DNA of 64,000 nt. Source: Elizabethkingia occulta (GTDB lineage: Bacteria > Bacteroidota > Bacteroidia > Flavobacteriales > Weeksellaceae). Shown here in pieces: positions 53,183 to 62,954 of this stretch. The DNA is taken from positions 372,001-436,000 of the forward strand of contig NZ_MAHX01000016.1 of NCBI RefSeq assembly GCF_002023715.1. Direction: 5' to 3'. The notes below the pieces were generated by a model. That model was not told the origin of the DNA. It did not search any database and worked only from the letters and a program-made list of their open reading frames with translations. Both the position numbers and the translations under genes were made by a program. The first letter of the stretch is position 1, and every line of letters begins with the position of its first letter.

Positions 53183-56092
53183 ATGAATGTAAAATTACGC
53201 GTGCTTAGTGCAGGTGTGCTGTTCTTTATTGGACACAGCGCTATGGCACAAAAGGTGAAAAAAGACTCAGCGTCTACAAAAGAAATTGAAGAGGTTGTAG
53301 TAATAGGTTATGGTAAGCAAAAGAAAAATGAAGTTACTTCATCCATTTCTACCATAAAAGGATCTGCAATGGAAAACCTGAATACTCCTTCATTTGAAAA
53401 CCAGCTTGCTGGAAGATCTTCAGGTGTACAGGTTGTTGCTAATTCTGGGATTGTAGGGTCAGCTCCTACTGTAAGGGTTAGAGGGGTGAACTCTATTACG
53501 GGAGGTACTTCTCCTCTATACGTTGTTGATGGAATTCCGGTAATTAGTGGGGATATTGGTGTTGGATATGTTGGTGCCAATGCTTTAGGAGATATCAATC
53601 CAAATGATATTGAATCTATATCTGTATTAAAAGATGGTGCTGCTACCGCAATTTATGGGTCAAGAGCTGCAAATGGTGTTATACTTATTACAACTAAAAA
53701 AGGTAAAGGTGGAAGGTTTACTTTATCTTATAATAATTTATTTAGTATAGCATCACCTTCTAAATATTTTGATCTACTTCATACACCGGATTTTTTAAAA
53801 ATTACTGCTGAAAAAACATCCCCTCTTAATTTGTCTACACCAAATAAATCTTGGGCCAATGGTGATACATATGATACTGACTGGCAAAAGGCAGTACTGA
53901 GAAATGCATCTCAACAGGATCATAATCTTTCATTCTCAGGAGGTATGGGGCAAGGATCTTATTATGCTTCTTTAGGATATACTTATCAAGAAGGTATCAT
54001 TATTCCAAATTCTATGCAGCGATTTACAATGAGATTAAATGCTGACCAGAAGGTTACTGATTGGTTAAAAGTAGGGACTAATTTAGGATATACTTCAACG
54101 GATTACAGAGGTTTGGTAAATTCTCCCGGAGGACTATCCTCTGCAATTGCTAACGCAACTAAACAGCTTCCTAATACCCCGGTTTATGATCCGTCAAATC
54201 TTACAGGATATAATATTTATAATACAGGATCTAAAAGTTTAGTTGGACCATGGGATAATTATTACGCAATCTTTAATGATATAACTAATATAAGATACGT
54301 ATTAGATAATAATAAAAATGATGCCTATTTAAGTAGAATAATGGCGGGTGCTTATGCAGAAGTGAGCTTTGCTAAATGGTTAACCTATAAACTACAAATA
54401 GGTTTGGACAGGTCTACTCAGACTGGTACAATGTACTGGAATAAAGTTCACGGAGATGGTTTTGCTAAAAAAGGTATTATTTCAGATGAATATCAATACC
54501 TGAACAGATGGAACATTCAGAATATATTAAATTTCGATAAAACATTTGGAAAACATAGTATTGGTATAACATTGATTAATGAGTATCAAAAATATAATAC
54601 TAAATACTTTAATGGAGGGGGGTATGGCATGGCAAGTGACTTCTTTGGACAAGGAGTGATTTCCAATTCATATGAAACACAAACTTCAGGGGGAAGTATG
54701 GCGGAAAATGGATTTATTTCATATGCAGCAAGACTTTCTTATAACTATGGACAGAGATATTACATTCAGGCTTCAGTAAGAAGAGATGGATTATCTTCAT
54801 TGCCTACAGCAAACAAATATGGTACATTCCCTGGGCTTTCATTAGGATGGACAGTTTCTAATGAAGTATTTATGGAGTCACTTAAGCAAACAATTTCTAA
54901 CTTAAGAGTTAGGGCTTCATATGGTAAAGTAGGAAATACAGATATTGGAAATTACGCATACTGGGGACTATACGGAGCCGCAAGGTATGCAGATAATAAT
55001 GGATTTGCATTTATACAAGCGGGTAATGATAATCTTAGATGGGAAACTAATATCAAAAAGAATATAGGTATTGATTTGGGGCTGAAAAATGACAGATATA
55101 CGTTATCTGTTGACTATTTCAGAAACCAAAATGATGGACTTGTTTTAGCAACTCCAGTAGCACCTTCTTTAGGAATTCCTAGTAATACCATCAATAGGAA
55201 TATTGGTTCAATGCTTAATAAAGGATGGGAGTTTACTGCGAGTGCAGACATTTTTAAGGGAGATAAATTTTCATGGAATGTATCGGGTAATTTAACTTTG
55301 ATTAAAAATGAAATTTTATCTTTGGTCAATGGACAAGATATTCCTGTTACATATGATTCCGGTAGAGAAAGCGTAGGGATCCAAAGAGTTGGAGAATCTA
55401 TAAGATCATTATATGGTTACCAATATTGGGGGGTAAATAAAGCAAACGGAAATCCGGTATATTACAAAGCTGATGGATCTTTAGTACAAGGGAATATTGC
55501 AAATCAAAATTACTATGTTTTTGATTCGAACAACCCTAATGATTTGTCAAAAGTTTCAAACTTAGTGGAGGGAGATAAAAGGATTTTAGGAAATACATTA
55601 CCTACATACTTCGGGTCTATTAATACAACCTTGAGATATGGTAATTTCGATTTTAGTGCCATGATTAGATTTAGTGGAGGTAATAAGATTTCTAACTTAA
55701 CAAGAAGAGAGATGTTGGGTATGGATTTTACAAACAATAGTACTGAAATTATGGGAAGATGGCAGAGTCCTGAAAATCCTGGCGATGGATGGACACCTAG
55801 ATTGTGGGGTGGAAAAACAAGCTTTATGGGGCTGAATGGAAATACATCTTCAAGATTTGTTGAGGATGCCAGTTTTGTTAAAATTGATAATGTAACATTA
55901 GGATATACAATTCCTAAAGAGATTACTCAGAGAATTAACCTTTCGAAGGTGAGAATTTTTGCAGTTGTACAAAATGCGTTTATTTTCACAAAGTATAAAG
56001 GGATGGATCCTGAGTTAGAAGTTGGAGGTATAGATTATAATACTGTTCCAAGACAAAGAACTATTTCAATGGGTCTTAATGTTTCTTTTTAA
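53183..56092 (+). CDS. SusC-like TonB-linked outer-membrane protein (pair 2)
   Basis: 969 residues from the ATG at 53183 (MNVKLRVLSAGVLFF). The signal peptide ends AMAQ, and the TonB box is EEVVVIGYG. The plug has LAGRSSGVQVVANSG, VRVRGVNSITGGTSPLYVVDGIPV and SVLKDGAATAIYGSRAANGVILITTKKGK; the barrel ends LNVSF. The N-terminal carboxypeptidase-like domain is absent, as in the other two SusC proteins here. Its partner SusD follows after 11 bases. The first 20 residues are almost those of the other two SusC proteins, although the barrels differ greatly. Confidence 0.92.
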   Translation: MNVKLRVLSAGVLFFIGHSAMAQKVKKDSASTKEIEEVVVIGYGKQKKNEVTSSISTIKGSAMENLNTPSFENQLAGRSSGVQVVANSGIVGSAPTVRVRGVNSITGGTSPLYVVDGIPVISGDIGVGYVGANALGDINPNDIESISVLKDGAATAIYGSRAANGVILITTKKGKGGRFTLSYNNLFSIASPSKYFDLLHTPDFLKITAEKTSPLNLSTPNKSWANGDTYDTDWQKAVLRNASQQDHNLSFSGGMGQGSYYASLGYTYQEGIIIPNSMQRFTMRLNADQKVTDWLKVGTNLGYTSTDYRGLVNSPGGLSSAIANATKQLPNTPVYDPSNLTGYNIYNTGSKSLVGPWDNYYAIFNDITNIRYVLDNNKNDAYLSRIMAGAYAEVSFAKWLTYKLQIGLDRSTQTGTMYWNKVHGDGFAKKGIISDEYQYLNRWNIQNILNFDKTFGKHSIGITLINEYQKYNTKYFNGGGYGMASDFFGQGVISNSYETQTSGGSMAENGFISYAARLSYNYGQRYYIQASVRRDGLSSLPTANKYGTFPGLSLGWTVSNEVFMESLKQTISNLRVRASYGKVGNTDIGNYAYWGLYGAARYADNNGFAFIQAGNDNLRWETNIKKNIGIDLGLKNDRYTLSVDYFRNQNDGLVLATPVAPSLGIPSNTINRNIGSMLNKGWEFTASADIFKGDKFSWNVSGNLTLIKNEILSLVNGQDIPVTYDSGRESVGIQRVGESIRSLYGYQYWGVNKANGNPVYYKADGSLVQGNIANQNYYVFDSNNPNDLSKVSNLVEGDKRILGNTLPTYFGSINTTLRYGNFDFSAMIRFSGGNKISNLTRREMLGMDFTNNSTEIMGRWQSPENPGDGWTPRLWGGKTSFMGLNGNTSSRFVEDASFVKIDNVTLGYTIPKEITQRINLSKVRIFAVVQNAFIFTKYKGMDPELEVGGIDYNTVPRQRTISMGLNVSF

Positions 56093-56103
56093 AATAATGT
56101 AGT

Positions 56104-57675
56104 ATGAAAAATTTATCAAAAAAAACAATTAATATATTAGTGGGAGTGTCATTGTTAACAAGTGTTTTAATGTTTAATTCCTGTTCCAGAGATAATCTTC
56201 TGGATCTTTCTCCAATTAACTCTGCAGATGAAAAAATGGCATTTACAGATCCGGATCTGATTAAGCTTTCAGTTACAGGTGTTTATAATGCTGCACAAAT
56301 AGGTTCTTATAATGGTGCGCCACGTGGTTATCCTTTCGGAGCAGCTTATTTTCAACAAAATGATATGAGAGGTGAAGATATGGTAAGTACTGCTGGTTTT
56401 TATCAGTATACTTATACTTCGACATGGGATGCATCTGGAACATTAAATAATATTGTTTATTGGGCAGATACTTATAGGCTGATTAACAGAGCTAATTTGG
56501 TTATAGATGGAGTAAAAGGAGCTGTTCAGAAAGGAGTTATCCCTCAAGATCTTGGTAATTCCTATATTGGTGAGGCGCTTTTTTTCAGAGCAATATCACA
56601 TTTGGAACTCTTGAAATTTTATGCGCGTCCTTATAATTTCACTGCTGGTGCAACACATCCAGGGGTACCATATAGAACAAAAGGAATCTATAGTCTAGAA
56701 ACAATAGATGAGGGTCTTAACCAAGGAAGAGGTACAGTTGCCGAGAATTATAAGCAAATTCTTGATGATCTTAATACAGCTGAATCCTATCTGTATACAA
56801 AATCACAAAGAGCTGGTAAAGAAAAAGTATCAAGAATTACAAAAGAGGCAGCAATTGCTCTTAAAACCAGAGTTTATTTAGGAATGAGAAACTGGCAAAA
56901 AGTAATTGAAGAGGCTAATAAGCTTGATGGAAAATATTCTATTGAAGGATCTATAAATACTGTATTTACTATTGCATCTAGCTTAACTAATAATGAAAGC
57001 GTTTTCTCTTTAGAAAACTCTGCAACGAACAACCCACAAACAAATGGGGCACTAGGTGCAATGTATAATGGTAGAAAGCTGATCGCAATAAGCCCGGTAA
57101 TATGGAATAATGGAGGCTGGTTAGCTGATGATAAAAGAAGAGAAGAAGGAACGATGGTTGTAACATCGGGAGCTAAATATACAAATAAGTATAAGGATCC
57201 TGCATTGTTTACAGATTCATCTCCTTTGATCAGATATGCAGAAGTATTATTAAACAGGGCTGAAGCGAAAGCGCGTTTGGGTGATACTGGATATCTTGCT
57301 GATTTAAATAAAGTACGAAATAGGTCTCTTGCAAGTCCTTCTCAGGCATATACGTCGGCATCATTTTCATCAAATTCAGACGCTGTAAAAGCTATTTTGT
57401 TAGAGCGTAGAATAGAGTTTCTGGGAGAAGGAATGAGATGGGCAGATATACATAGATTGCAATTGGATGATATTGCTCCAATTGATGGTATTCCCGCTAA
57501 ATATGCAAATGCTTTACCGGCAGCTGCAGATTATAAAATTGGAACTCCATATGTATTCAAAGTTTCAGATCAGAAATCTATACCAGCGAGTAATAATATT
57601 TTCTTATGGCCAATACCTGCAAATGAAATAGCGTCAAACCCGACGTTAAAAGGTCAACAAAATCCTGGTTGGTAG
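56104..57675 (+). CDS. SusD/RagB-like surface lipoprotein (pair 2)
   Basis: 523 residues. The lipobox is FNSC with C27, followed by SRDN. SusD blocks include YRLINRANLVIDGVKGA, IGEALFFRAISHLELLKFYARPY, AAIALKTRVYLGMRNWQKVIEEA, LIRYAEVLLNRAEAKARLG and ILLERRIEFLGEGMRWADIHRL. It ends with the usual PIPANEIASNPTLKGQQNPGW wording, and so is complete. It forms the second two-gene operon and is followed by a hairpin terminator. Confidence 0.93.
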   Translation: MKNLSKKTINILVGVSLLTSVLMFNSCSRDNLLDLSPINSADEKMAFTDPDLIKLSVTGVYNAAQIGSYNGAPRGYPFGAAYFQQNDMRGEDMVSTAGFYQYTYTSTWDASGTLNNIVYWADTYRLINRANLVIDGVKGAVQKGVIPQDLGNSYIGEALFFRAISHLELLKFYARPYNFTAGATHPGVPYRTKGIYSLETIDEGLNQGRGTVAENYKQILDDLNTAESYLYTKSQRAGKEKVSRITKEAAIALKTRVYLGMRNWQKVIEEANKLDGKYSIEGSINTVFTIASSLTNNESVFSLENSATNNPQTNGALGAMYNGRKLIAISPVIWNNGGWLADDKRREEGTMVVTSGAKYTNKYKDPALFTDSSPLIRYAEVLLNRAEAKARLGDTGYLADLNKVRNRSLASPSQAYTSASFSSNSDAVKAILLERRIEFLGEGMRWADIHRLQLDDIAPIDGIPAKYANALPAAADYKIGTPYVFKVSDQKSIPASNNIFLWPIPANEIASNPTLKGQQNPGW

Positions 57676-58394
57676 TAAGTGATCATAAAGGACTATTTGT
57701 GAAATAGTAAAATTATACTATTGACTAGTCCTGAAATAACGATACAGGATTAATAAAAATAAAATTACCACATTAGACAGTAGTTTGCAATAGCTTACTA
57801 CTGTTTTTTTTGTTTATAAGTTTTATACCTAATCTTCTGTTATAAGTGCATTTGATTAGGGGTTAGCATATAATTAAATAAATGCGGTTTTTGGAAATAA
57901 CTTTTCTTCCATAACGATATTTTTTATTTGTCTGAAATCTAAAAGGTATGTAAATACCTATAAAGTATCCATACATCTCCTTACGAAACTACTTTTTGAA
58001 CAACAAATACGTTGTAATTTCATATAATTTCCTCCGATTTATTTTTTTTAATACTCTCTGTAATGCTCATTTAATAGCACCATACCGGATGAGTAAGAAA
58101 TCGTATGCCTACTGGTAAGGTAATGGAATACGGATTTTTATGACAGTCAACAAGGTGAAATTATCTTTAGTACATATTACTTATGATATAGTAAATACTA
58201 TTGAGTTTGGCACTGTACATTTGGTTCTTAGCCGGTTTTCTGCATTTATATGACATTCATAAAGCAAATTATTTTTCAACTAAAGTTTCTTTTCACCTTT
58301 TGTCATAAATATTTAAGGATGCGTAATCAAATGTTTCATGTGCCAAACTCTTTTTAAGTAATAGTGAAAAGCTGAAACTAAAATTTGTTTAAAT
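57676..58394. other. Longest non-coding stretch, between SusCD pairs 2 and 3
   Basis: 719 bases. After the pair 2 terminator there is no reading frame that looks like a gene. I see no recognisable promoter of the kind found before pairs 1 and 2. A perfect 11-base inverted repeat, GAGTTTGGCAC at 58203-58213 and GTGCCAAACTC at 58340-58350, spans the last part. The base composition is less extreme than before the other pairs. It may hold a regulatory RNA or a remnant, but nothing shows this. Confidence 0.4.
57777..57811 (+). terminator. Terminator of SusCD pair 2
   Basis: Stem ACAGTAGT / ACTACTGT with a 12-base loop, followed by a run of eight T. It is about 100 bases after the SusD stop. Confidence 0.8.
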
Positions 58395-61301
58395 ATGAAT
58401 GTGAAATTACGTATGCTAAGTGCTGGTGTTTTGTTCTTTATAGGGCAGAACGTTACGGCTCAGAAAGCAAAAAAAGACACTTCTTCAATACGGGATATTG
58501 AAGGAGTAGTTGTAACAGCTCTTGGTATTAAAAGAGAAGAGAAGTCATTAGGTTATGCTGCTTCAAAAGTGAAAAGTGAAGATCTTACACAGGTTGCCAG
58601 TCAGAATTTTGTGAATTCACTTAGTGGTAAGGTATCTGGTTTGCAGGTAATCTCCTCTGGAGGTGCTCCGGGGCAAGCGAGTCGTTTGGTTATACGGGGA
58701 GGGAATAAGTCTTTAACAAATTCGAATGAACCCTTGTATGTTATAGATGGTATTCCTGTTACTAATGCTAATGATGGTGATTTTAACAACAATGGTGTTA
58801 TCAATACAACTGTTACAGGAATCGCCTCGCCCAATCGGGTTGCAGATATTAATCCGGATGATATAGAGAATGTTACCATACTGAAAGGCGCTGCAGGTGC
58901 TGTACTATATGGTAATAGAGGCTCCAATGGTGTTGTGGTAATTACTACAAAATCAGGAAAGGTTAGAGGAGGTAAGCCTGTTATTACTTTCACTACGAAG
59001 ATAGGGGTAGATAATGTTTTGAAATTACCAGATTATCAGACCGTATATGCTCAGGGAAATAATGGAGTATATGCTGAAGGAACCTCTCTGTCGTTCGGGC
59101 CTAAAATTGAAGGTCAGACAATACAGAGTGTTGCTGCAGGGGCTATTCTTGGTAAAGGGCCACAGTCAATAAAGTTAAAAGTATATGATCCGCGTAAATC
59201 ATTTTTTGGAACCGGAATTACAAAAGAGAATAATATTTCCCTGGCTCATACTATAAATAATACAAACTTGTTTTTTTCAGCAGGTCATAATAGTCAGACC
59301 TCTATTGTTCCGAATCAGGAGTATGAAAAAGTAAATTTTAGATTCAATGGTAATTTTAAATTGACTGATCGTTTCAGTGCAGGGGTAAATACTTCATATA
59401 GCAGATCATGGGGAAATATTCCTTTCACAGGACAAGACGGGAATAATCCTGTCTTTTCAATACTTCATGTACCTGTAAGCTGGGATCTTATAGGATATGG
59501 TTATCAGAGGCCTGATAATGATAGGCAGATAAATTTCAGAGGCGGTTCTTTTGATAATCCACTCTGGTCTGTTTATAAAAATTTTGCTAAAACAAATAGT
59601 AACCGTTTTATTGCGGGTTTTAATCTGGGGTATGATCTTACAGACTGGTTGAAGTTGAGTTACCGCATAGGAAATGATTATTTCAGTGATAACAGAATTT
59701 TATTCAGAGATATATACTCAGGGGGTAGTCCTAATGGTTTGTTGAGGTTTGATGATATAACGAGAGAAGAATTGACGTCTACATTTATGGCAAATATCAA
59801 TAAAAATATTACTGATAACTTCAATTTAACGCTCAATTTAGGACAGGATTATAATATACGGAAATATAGAAATTTAATTACGCAAGGTTCGGCTTTGGTG
59901 TTACCAGGAATTGCTAATACCAATAATATTAAAACATTTGATCCGGGATACGATTATACCTCAAAAAGAGCGCTTTTTGGTGTATTTGCAGACTTAACAT
60001 TGAGCTATAAAAATTACCTGTATTTAAATCTTGTCGGACGAGAAGAATGGAGTTCAACACTGCCCGAGAATAACAGAAGTTATTTCTACCCAGGTGGAAG
60101 TTTATCATTCATATTTACTGATGCTTTTGGTATTAATAAAAAAATCATGAATTATGGTAAAGTAAGAATAGGAGCGTCCCGGACTGCAAGGGATGCAAAT
60201 CCGTATATGATATACAATGTTTATGACAAAGGTGTTTTTACTGATGGATTTACAGATGGTATAACTTTTCCGTTCATAGGCCTGCCGGGATATTCGGTTG
60301 CCAATACACTTAATAATCTAAATTTAAAACCTGAGTTTACAAACGAGTATGAGGTAGGTGCGGATCTGAGATTTTTTAAAGACAGAATAAGTATTGATTT
60401 TACTTATTTCAGAAATGTAAATACAGATGGTATTATTCCACTGGAGATATCTCCCACAACAGGAGCACGTAGAACAATAATCAACAGTGGTAAAACTTCT
60501 TCTAACGGAATTGAAGTTATGTTTAAGGCTACTCCGGTAAAAACAAAAGATTTTACCTGGGAAGTAGGATTCAACTTTAGTAGAATACGTTCGCTCGTTG
60601 AAGAGATTTATCCTGGTGTAGATAAAATATACTTGGGTGGCTTTTCTGGTAATCCTGCAATATATGCGGTTAAAGGAGAGCGATATGGTTCTATTATTGG
60701 GACTAAATATGCCCGGAATGAAAAAGGAGAAATTCTGGTTGGTAATAACGGAATTCCTCTTAGACAAGATGGAGCAAATTTAGGTTATGTAGAGCCTGAC
60801 TGGACAGGAGGAGTTAGTACATCGTTCAAATATAAAGGAGTATATCTGAATGCGCTGTTGGATATAAGACAGGGGGGGTATCTTTATAGTGGAACAGAAG
60901 AATTATTGGATGTCTATGGTGTTTCTGCTAAAACTCTAAACAGAGATGAAAATTATATATTTCCTGGAGTAAACAGTACTACCGGTGCTCCCAATAATGT
61001 TGTTGTTAAAAGAGGCTCTGCATGGTATGGAAGTGCTTATCCCAATGAAGAATATGTATATAAAAATAACTGGGTAAAGCTGAGAGAATTATCTATTGGG
61101 TATAGTTTTAAATTGCCTGGAATTGACTATATAAGAAATGTAGATCTCGGGTTGTATGGGCGAAATCTATATTTGTGGACAAAAATCCCCCATATAGATC
61201 CGGAATCCAGTTCTTTTGGTACAGGTAATGCCCAAGGTGTTTCCCGTATGGCTTTCCCGTCTACCCGTAGTTTTGGTTTCAGTTTAAAAGTTCAATTTTA
61301 A
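58395..61301 (+). CDS. SusC-like TonB-linked outer-membrane protein (pair 3)
   Basis: 968 residues. The start MNVKLRMLSAGVLFFIGQN resembles the other two SusC proteins. The TonB box is EGVVVTALG, a weaker match. The plug has LSGKVSGLQVISSGGAPG, LVIRGGNKSLTNSNEPLYVIDGIPV and TILKGAAGAVLYGNRGSNGVVVITTKSGK; the barrel ends LKVQF. RGGNKSL rather than RGISSI, and the SusD partner of a different Pfam type, place this pair in another subfamily than pairs 1 and 2. The SusD-like gene follows after 11 bases. Confidence 0.92.
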   Translation: MNVKLRMLSAGVLFFIGQNVTAQKAKKDTSSIRDIEGVVVTALGIKREEKSLGYAASKVKSEDLTQVASQNFVNSLSGKVSGLQVISSGGAPGQASRLVIRGGNKSLTNSNEPLYVIDGIPVTNANDGDFNNNGVINTTVTGIASPNRVADINPDDIENVTILKGAAGAVLYGNRGSNGVVVITTKSGKVRGGKPVITFTTKIGVDNVLKLPDYQTVYAQGNNGVYAEGTSLSFGPKIEGQTIQSVAAGAILGKGPQSIKLKVYDPRKSFFGTGITKENNISLAHTINNTNLFFSAGHNSQTSIVPNQEYEKVNFRFNGNFKLTDRFSAGVNTSYSRSWGNIPFTGQDGNNPVFSILHVPVSWDLIGYGYQRPDNDRQINFRGGSFDNPLWSVYKNFAKTNSNRFIAGFNLGYDLTDWLKLSYRIGNDYFSDNRILFRDIYSGGSPNGLLRFDDITREELTSTFMANINKNITDNFNLTLNLGQDYNIRKYRNLITQGSALVLPGIANTNNIKTFDPGYDYTSKRALFGVFADLTLSYKNYLYLNLVGREEWSSTLPENNRSYFYPGGSLSFIFTDAFGINKKIMNYGKVRIGASRTARDANPYMIYNVYDKGVFTDGFTDGITFPFIGLPGYSVANTLNNLNLKPEFTNEYEVGADLRFFKDRISIDFTYFRNVNTDGIIPLEISPTTGARRTIINSGKTSSNGIEVMFKATPVKTKDFTWEVGFNFSRIRSLVEEIYPGVDKIYLGGFSGNPAIYAVKGERYGSIIGTKYARNEKGEILVGNNGIPLRQDGANLGYVEPDWTGGVSTSFKYKGVYLNALLDIRQGGYLYSGTEELLDVYGVSAKTLNRDENYIFPGVNSTTGAPNNVVVKRGSAWYGSAYPNEEYVYKNNWVKLRELSIGYSFKLPGIDYIRNVDLGLYGRNLYLWTKIPHIDPESSSFGTGNAQGVSRMAFPSTRSFGFSLKVQF

Positions 61302-61312
61302 TAGTCAGAAAA

Positions 61313-62758
61313 ATGAGAATCATAAATAATACATTCAGATATTTTATTTTTTCTATAGGAATATTATCTCTTATAGTAATGCAATCCTGCCGTCAGGAAC
61401 TGGATATAAATAAAGATCCTAATAAACCTACAGATGTGCCAATTTATACTTTACTTACTTCCTCTCAGGTTAATACAGGATATATTATGGGAGGAGATGC
61501 AGCCAGGATGCCGGCAAGCATTATTCAGTATTATGGTGGGCATAGAGGTCAACCTTTGGATTATTCCAGATATAACATAACATCTTCTTCTGCAGATGGT
61601 TTATGGAGAAGTGTATACGATGCTTTAATGGATCTAAGAGAGATACAAAATAAGGGAACAAAAAGCGGAGATCGAATATATGTAGGCATTTCTCAGGTTC
61701 TGCAGGCCTATGTATTTAGTGTGACAACAGATATTTTCGGGGATATTCCATTTTCTATGGCGTTGCAGGGGGCTGGGAATATTACACCAGCTTATGACAA
61801 ACAGGAATCTATATATCCGGCGTTAGTAAAAATGATAGATGACGGAATTGTTAATATTAATTCTTTGGCAGGTTTGAAGCCTGGAACAGATGATGTTATA
61901 TACAATGGAAATACAGATAGCTGGATTAGGTTTGGGAATTCTTTAAAGTTAAGATTACTTAATCATTTGAGTAAAAGAAATCCCGGTGCCTCAACAGCAT
62001 TTTTAGCAACTAATCCTTCTTTAATAGAGGCTTCAGCTACCAATGCAGTTGTAAGATTTGGTACGGCTGCATCTAATGCAAATCCTATTTATCAGTTTGA
62101 TGTTCTTTCTGGCAGAAAAGATAATGCTGTAGCATCTACAATTGTAGATAAAATGAAACTATTGAATGATCCCAGAATAGATGTGTATTTTAAGAAAGTT
62201 GTAAATAATGGAGCTGGATTTCAAGGGCAATATAGGGGCAATATTCCGGGAGAAGATACTGATGATTCCGGTGAAAATCTGTTTTCCAGAGTAGGGTCTG
62301 CTTATGCATCTACAGATTCTCCTGTCATATTAATGAGTGCGGCCGAAGTTAATTTTATAAAAGCAGAAATTTATTTCAGATCAAATGATATGGTGAAATC
62401 CAAAATATCTTTTGATACAGCGATTACTCAGGACTTCTCAGCTCTTGGACTGTCAGGTAAAGTTTCGGTCTATTTAGCAGACTCAAAAGTTGCTTTTAAC
62501 AATTCATTAGAACGGATTATGGAACAGAAGTGGATTACAATGTTTCAGAGTGCTTTTGAGTCATGGGTAGATTGGCGAAGAACAGGTTTTCCTGTCTTTA
62601 CAAAAATACCATCCTTTAATATGACTGGAAATATTATTCCAAGAAGGCTTTCCTATCCACAGATAGAGATTAATGTTAATACAAGCTCATTACAGAATGG
62701 TCCTGGGATACCTGTTCCATTCGAGTCTCTAAAGACCAGAGTTTGGTGGGATCAGTAA
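61313..62758 (+). CDS. SusD-like lipoprotein (SusD_2 type, pair 3)
   Basis: 481 residues. The lipobox is MQSC with C26. It starts RQELDINKDPNKPTDVPIYTLLTSSQ, the signature opening of the SusD/RagB nutrient-binding group (PF12771 type) rather than classical SusD. Further blocks are QVLQAYVFSVTTDIFGDIPFSMAL, WIRFGNSLKLRLLNHLS, VILMSAAEVNFIKAEIYFRS and WITMFQSAFESWVDWRRTGFP. The protein ends in FESLKTRVWWDQ, also typical. It caps the third SusC, and a 30-base palindromic terminator follows. Confidence 0.92.
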   Translation: MRIINNTFRYFIFSIGILSLIVMQSCRQELDINKDPNKPTDVPIYTLLTSSQVNTGYIMGGDAARMPASIIQYYGGHRGQPLDYSRYNITSSSADGLWRSVYDALMDLREIQNKGTKSGDRIYVGISQVLQAYVFSVTTDIFGDIPFSMALQGAGNITPAYDKQESIYPALVKMIDDGIVNINSLAGLKPGTDDVIYNGNTDSWIRFGNSLKLRLLNHLSKRNPGASTAFLATNPSLIEASATNAVVRFGTAASNANPIYQFDVLSGRKDNAVASTIVDKMKLLNDPRIDVYFKKVVNNGAGFQGQYRGNIPGEDTDDSGENLFSRVGSAYASTDSPVILMSAAEVNFIKAEIYFRSNDMVKSKISFDTAITQDFSALGLSGKVSVYLADSKVAFNNSLERIMEQKWITMFQSAFESWVDWRRTGFPVFTKIPSFNMTGNIIPRRLSYPQIEINVNTSSLQNGPGIPVPFESLKTRVWWDQ

Positions 62759-62786
62759 ATTGATTATAATTTGTAGTTAATAATAA

Positions 62787-62816
62787 AAACCCCGGAAGAA
62801 ATTTCTTCCGGGGTTT
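62787..62816 (+). terminator. Terminator of SusCD pair 3
   Basis: Perfect 30-base palindrome with arms AAACCCCGGAAGAAA / TTTCTTCCGGGGTTT, 28 bases after the SusD stop. The T-rich tail is weak (ACTATTTTA) but the stem is very strong. It may also stop minus-strand transcription from the HTH gene. Confidence 0.85.
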
Positions 62817-62954
62817 ACTATTTTATATATAATTAAGTATTTAATATCCAAAAAGATATGTTGAAGAGTAAATAAAACTAATTTTACTTTTTAACTGATA
62901 CTAAAAATAAGAAAAATGCGTATAGTTAATTTGCTATTTTTTTTAGAAAATACA

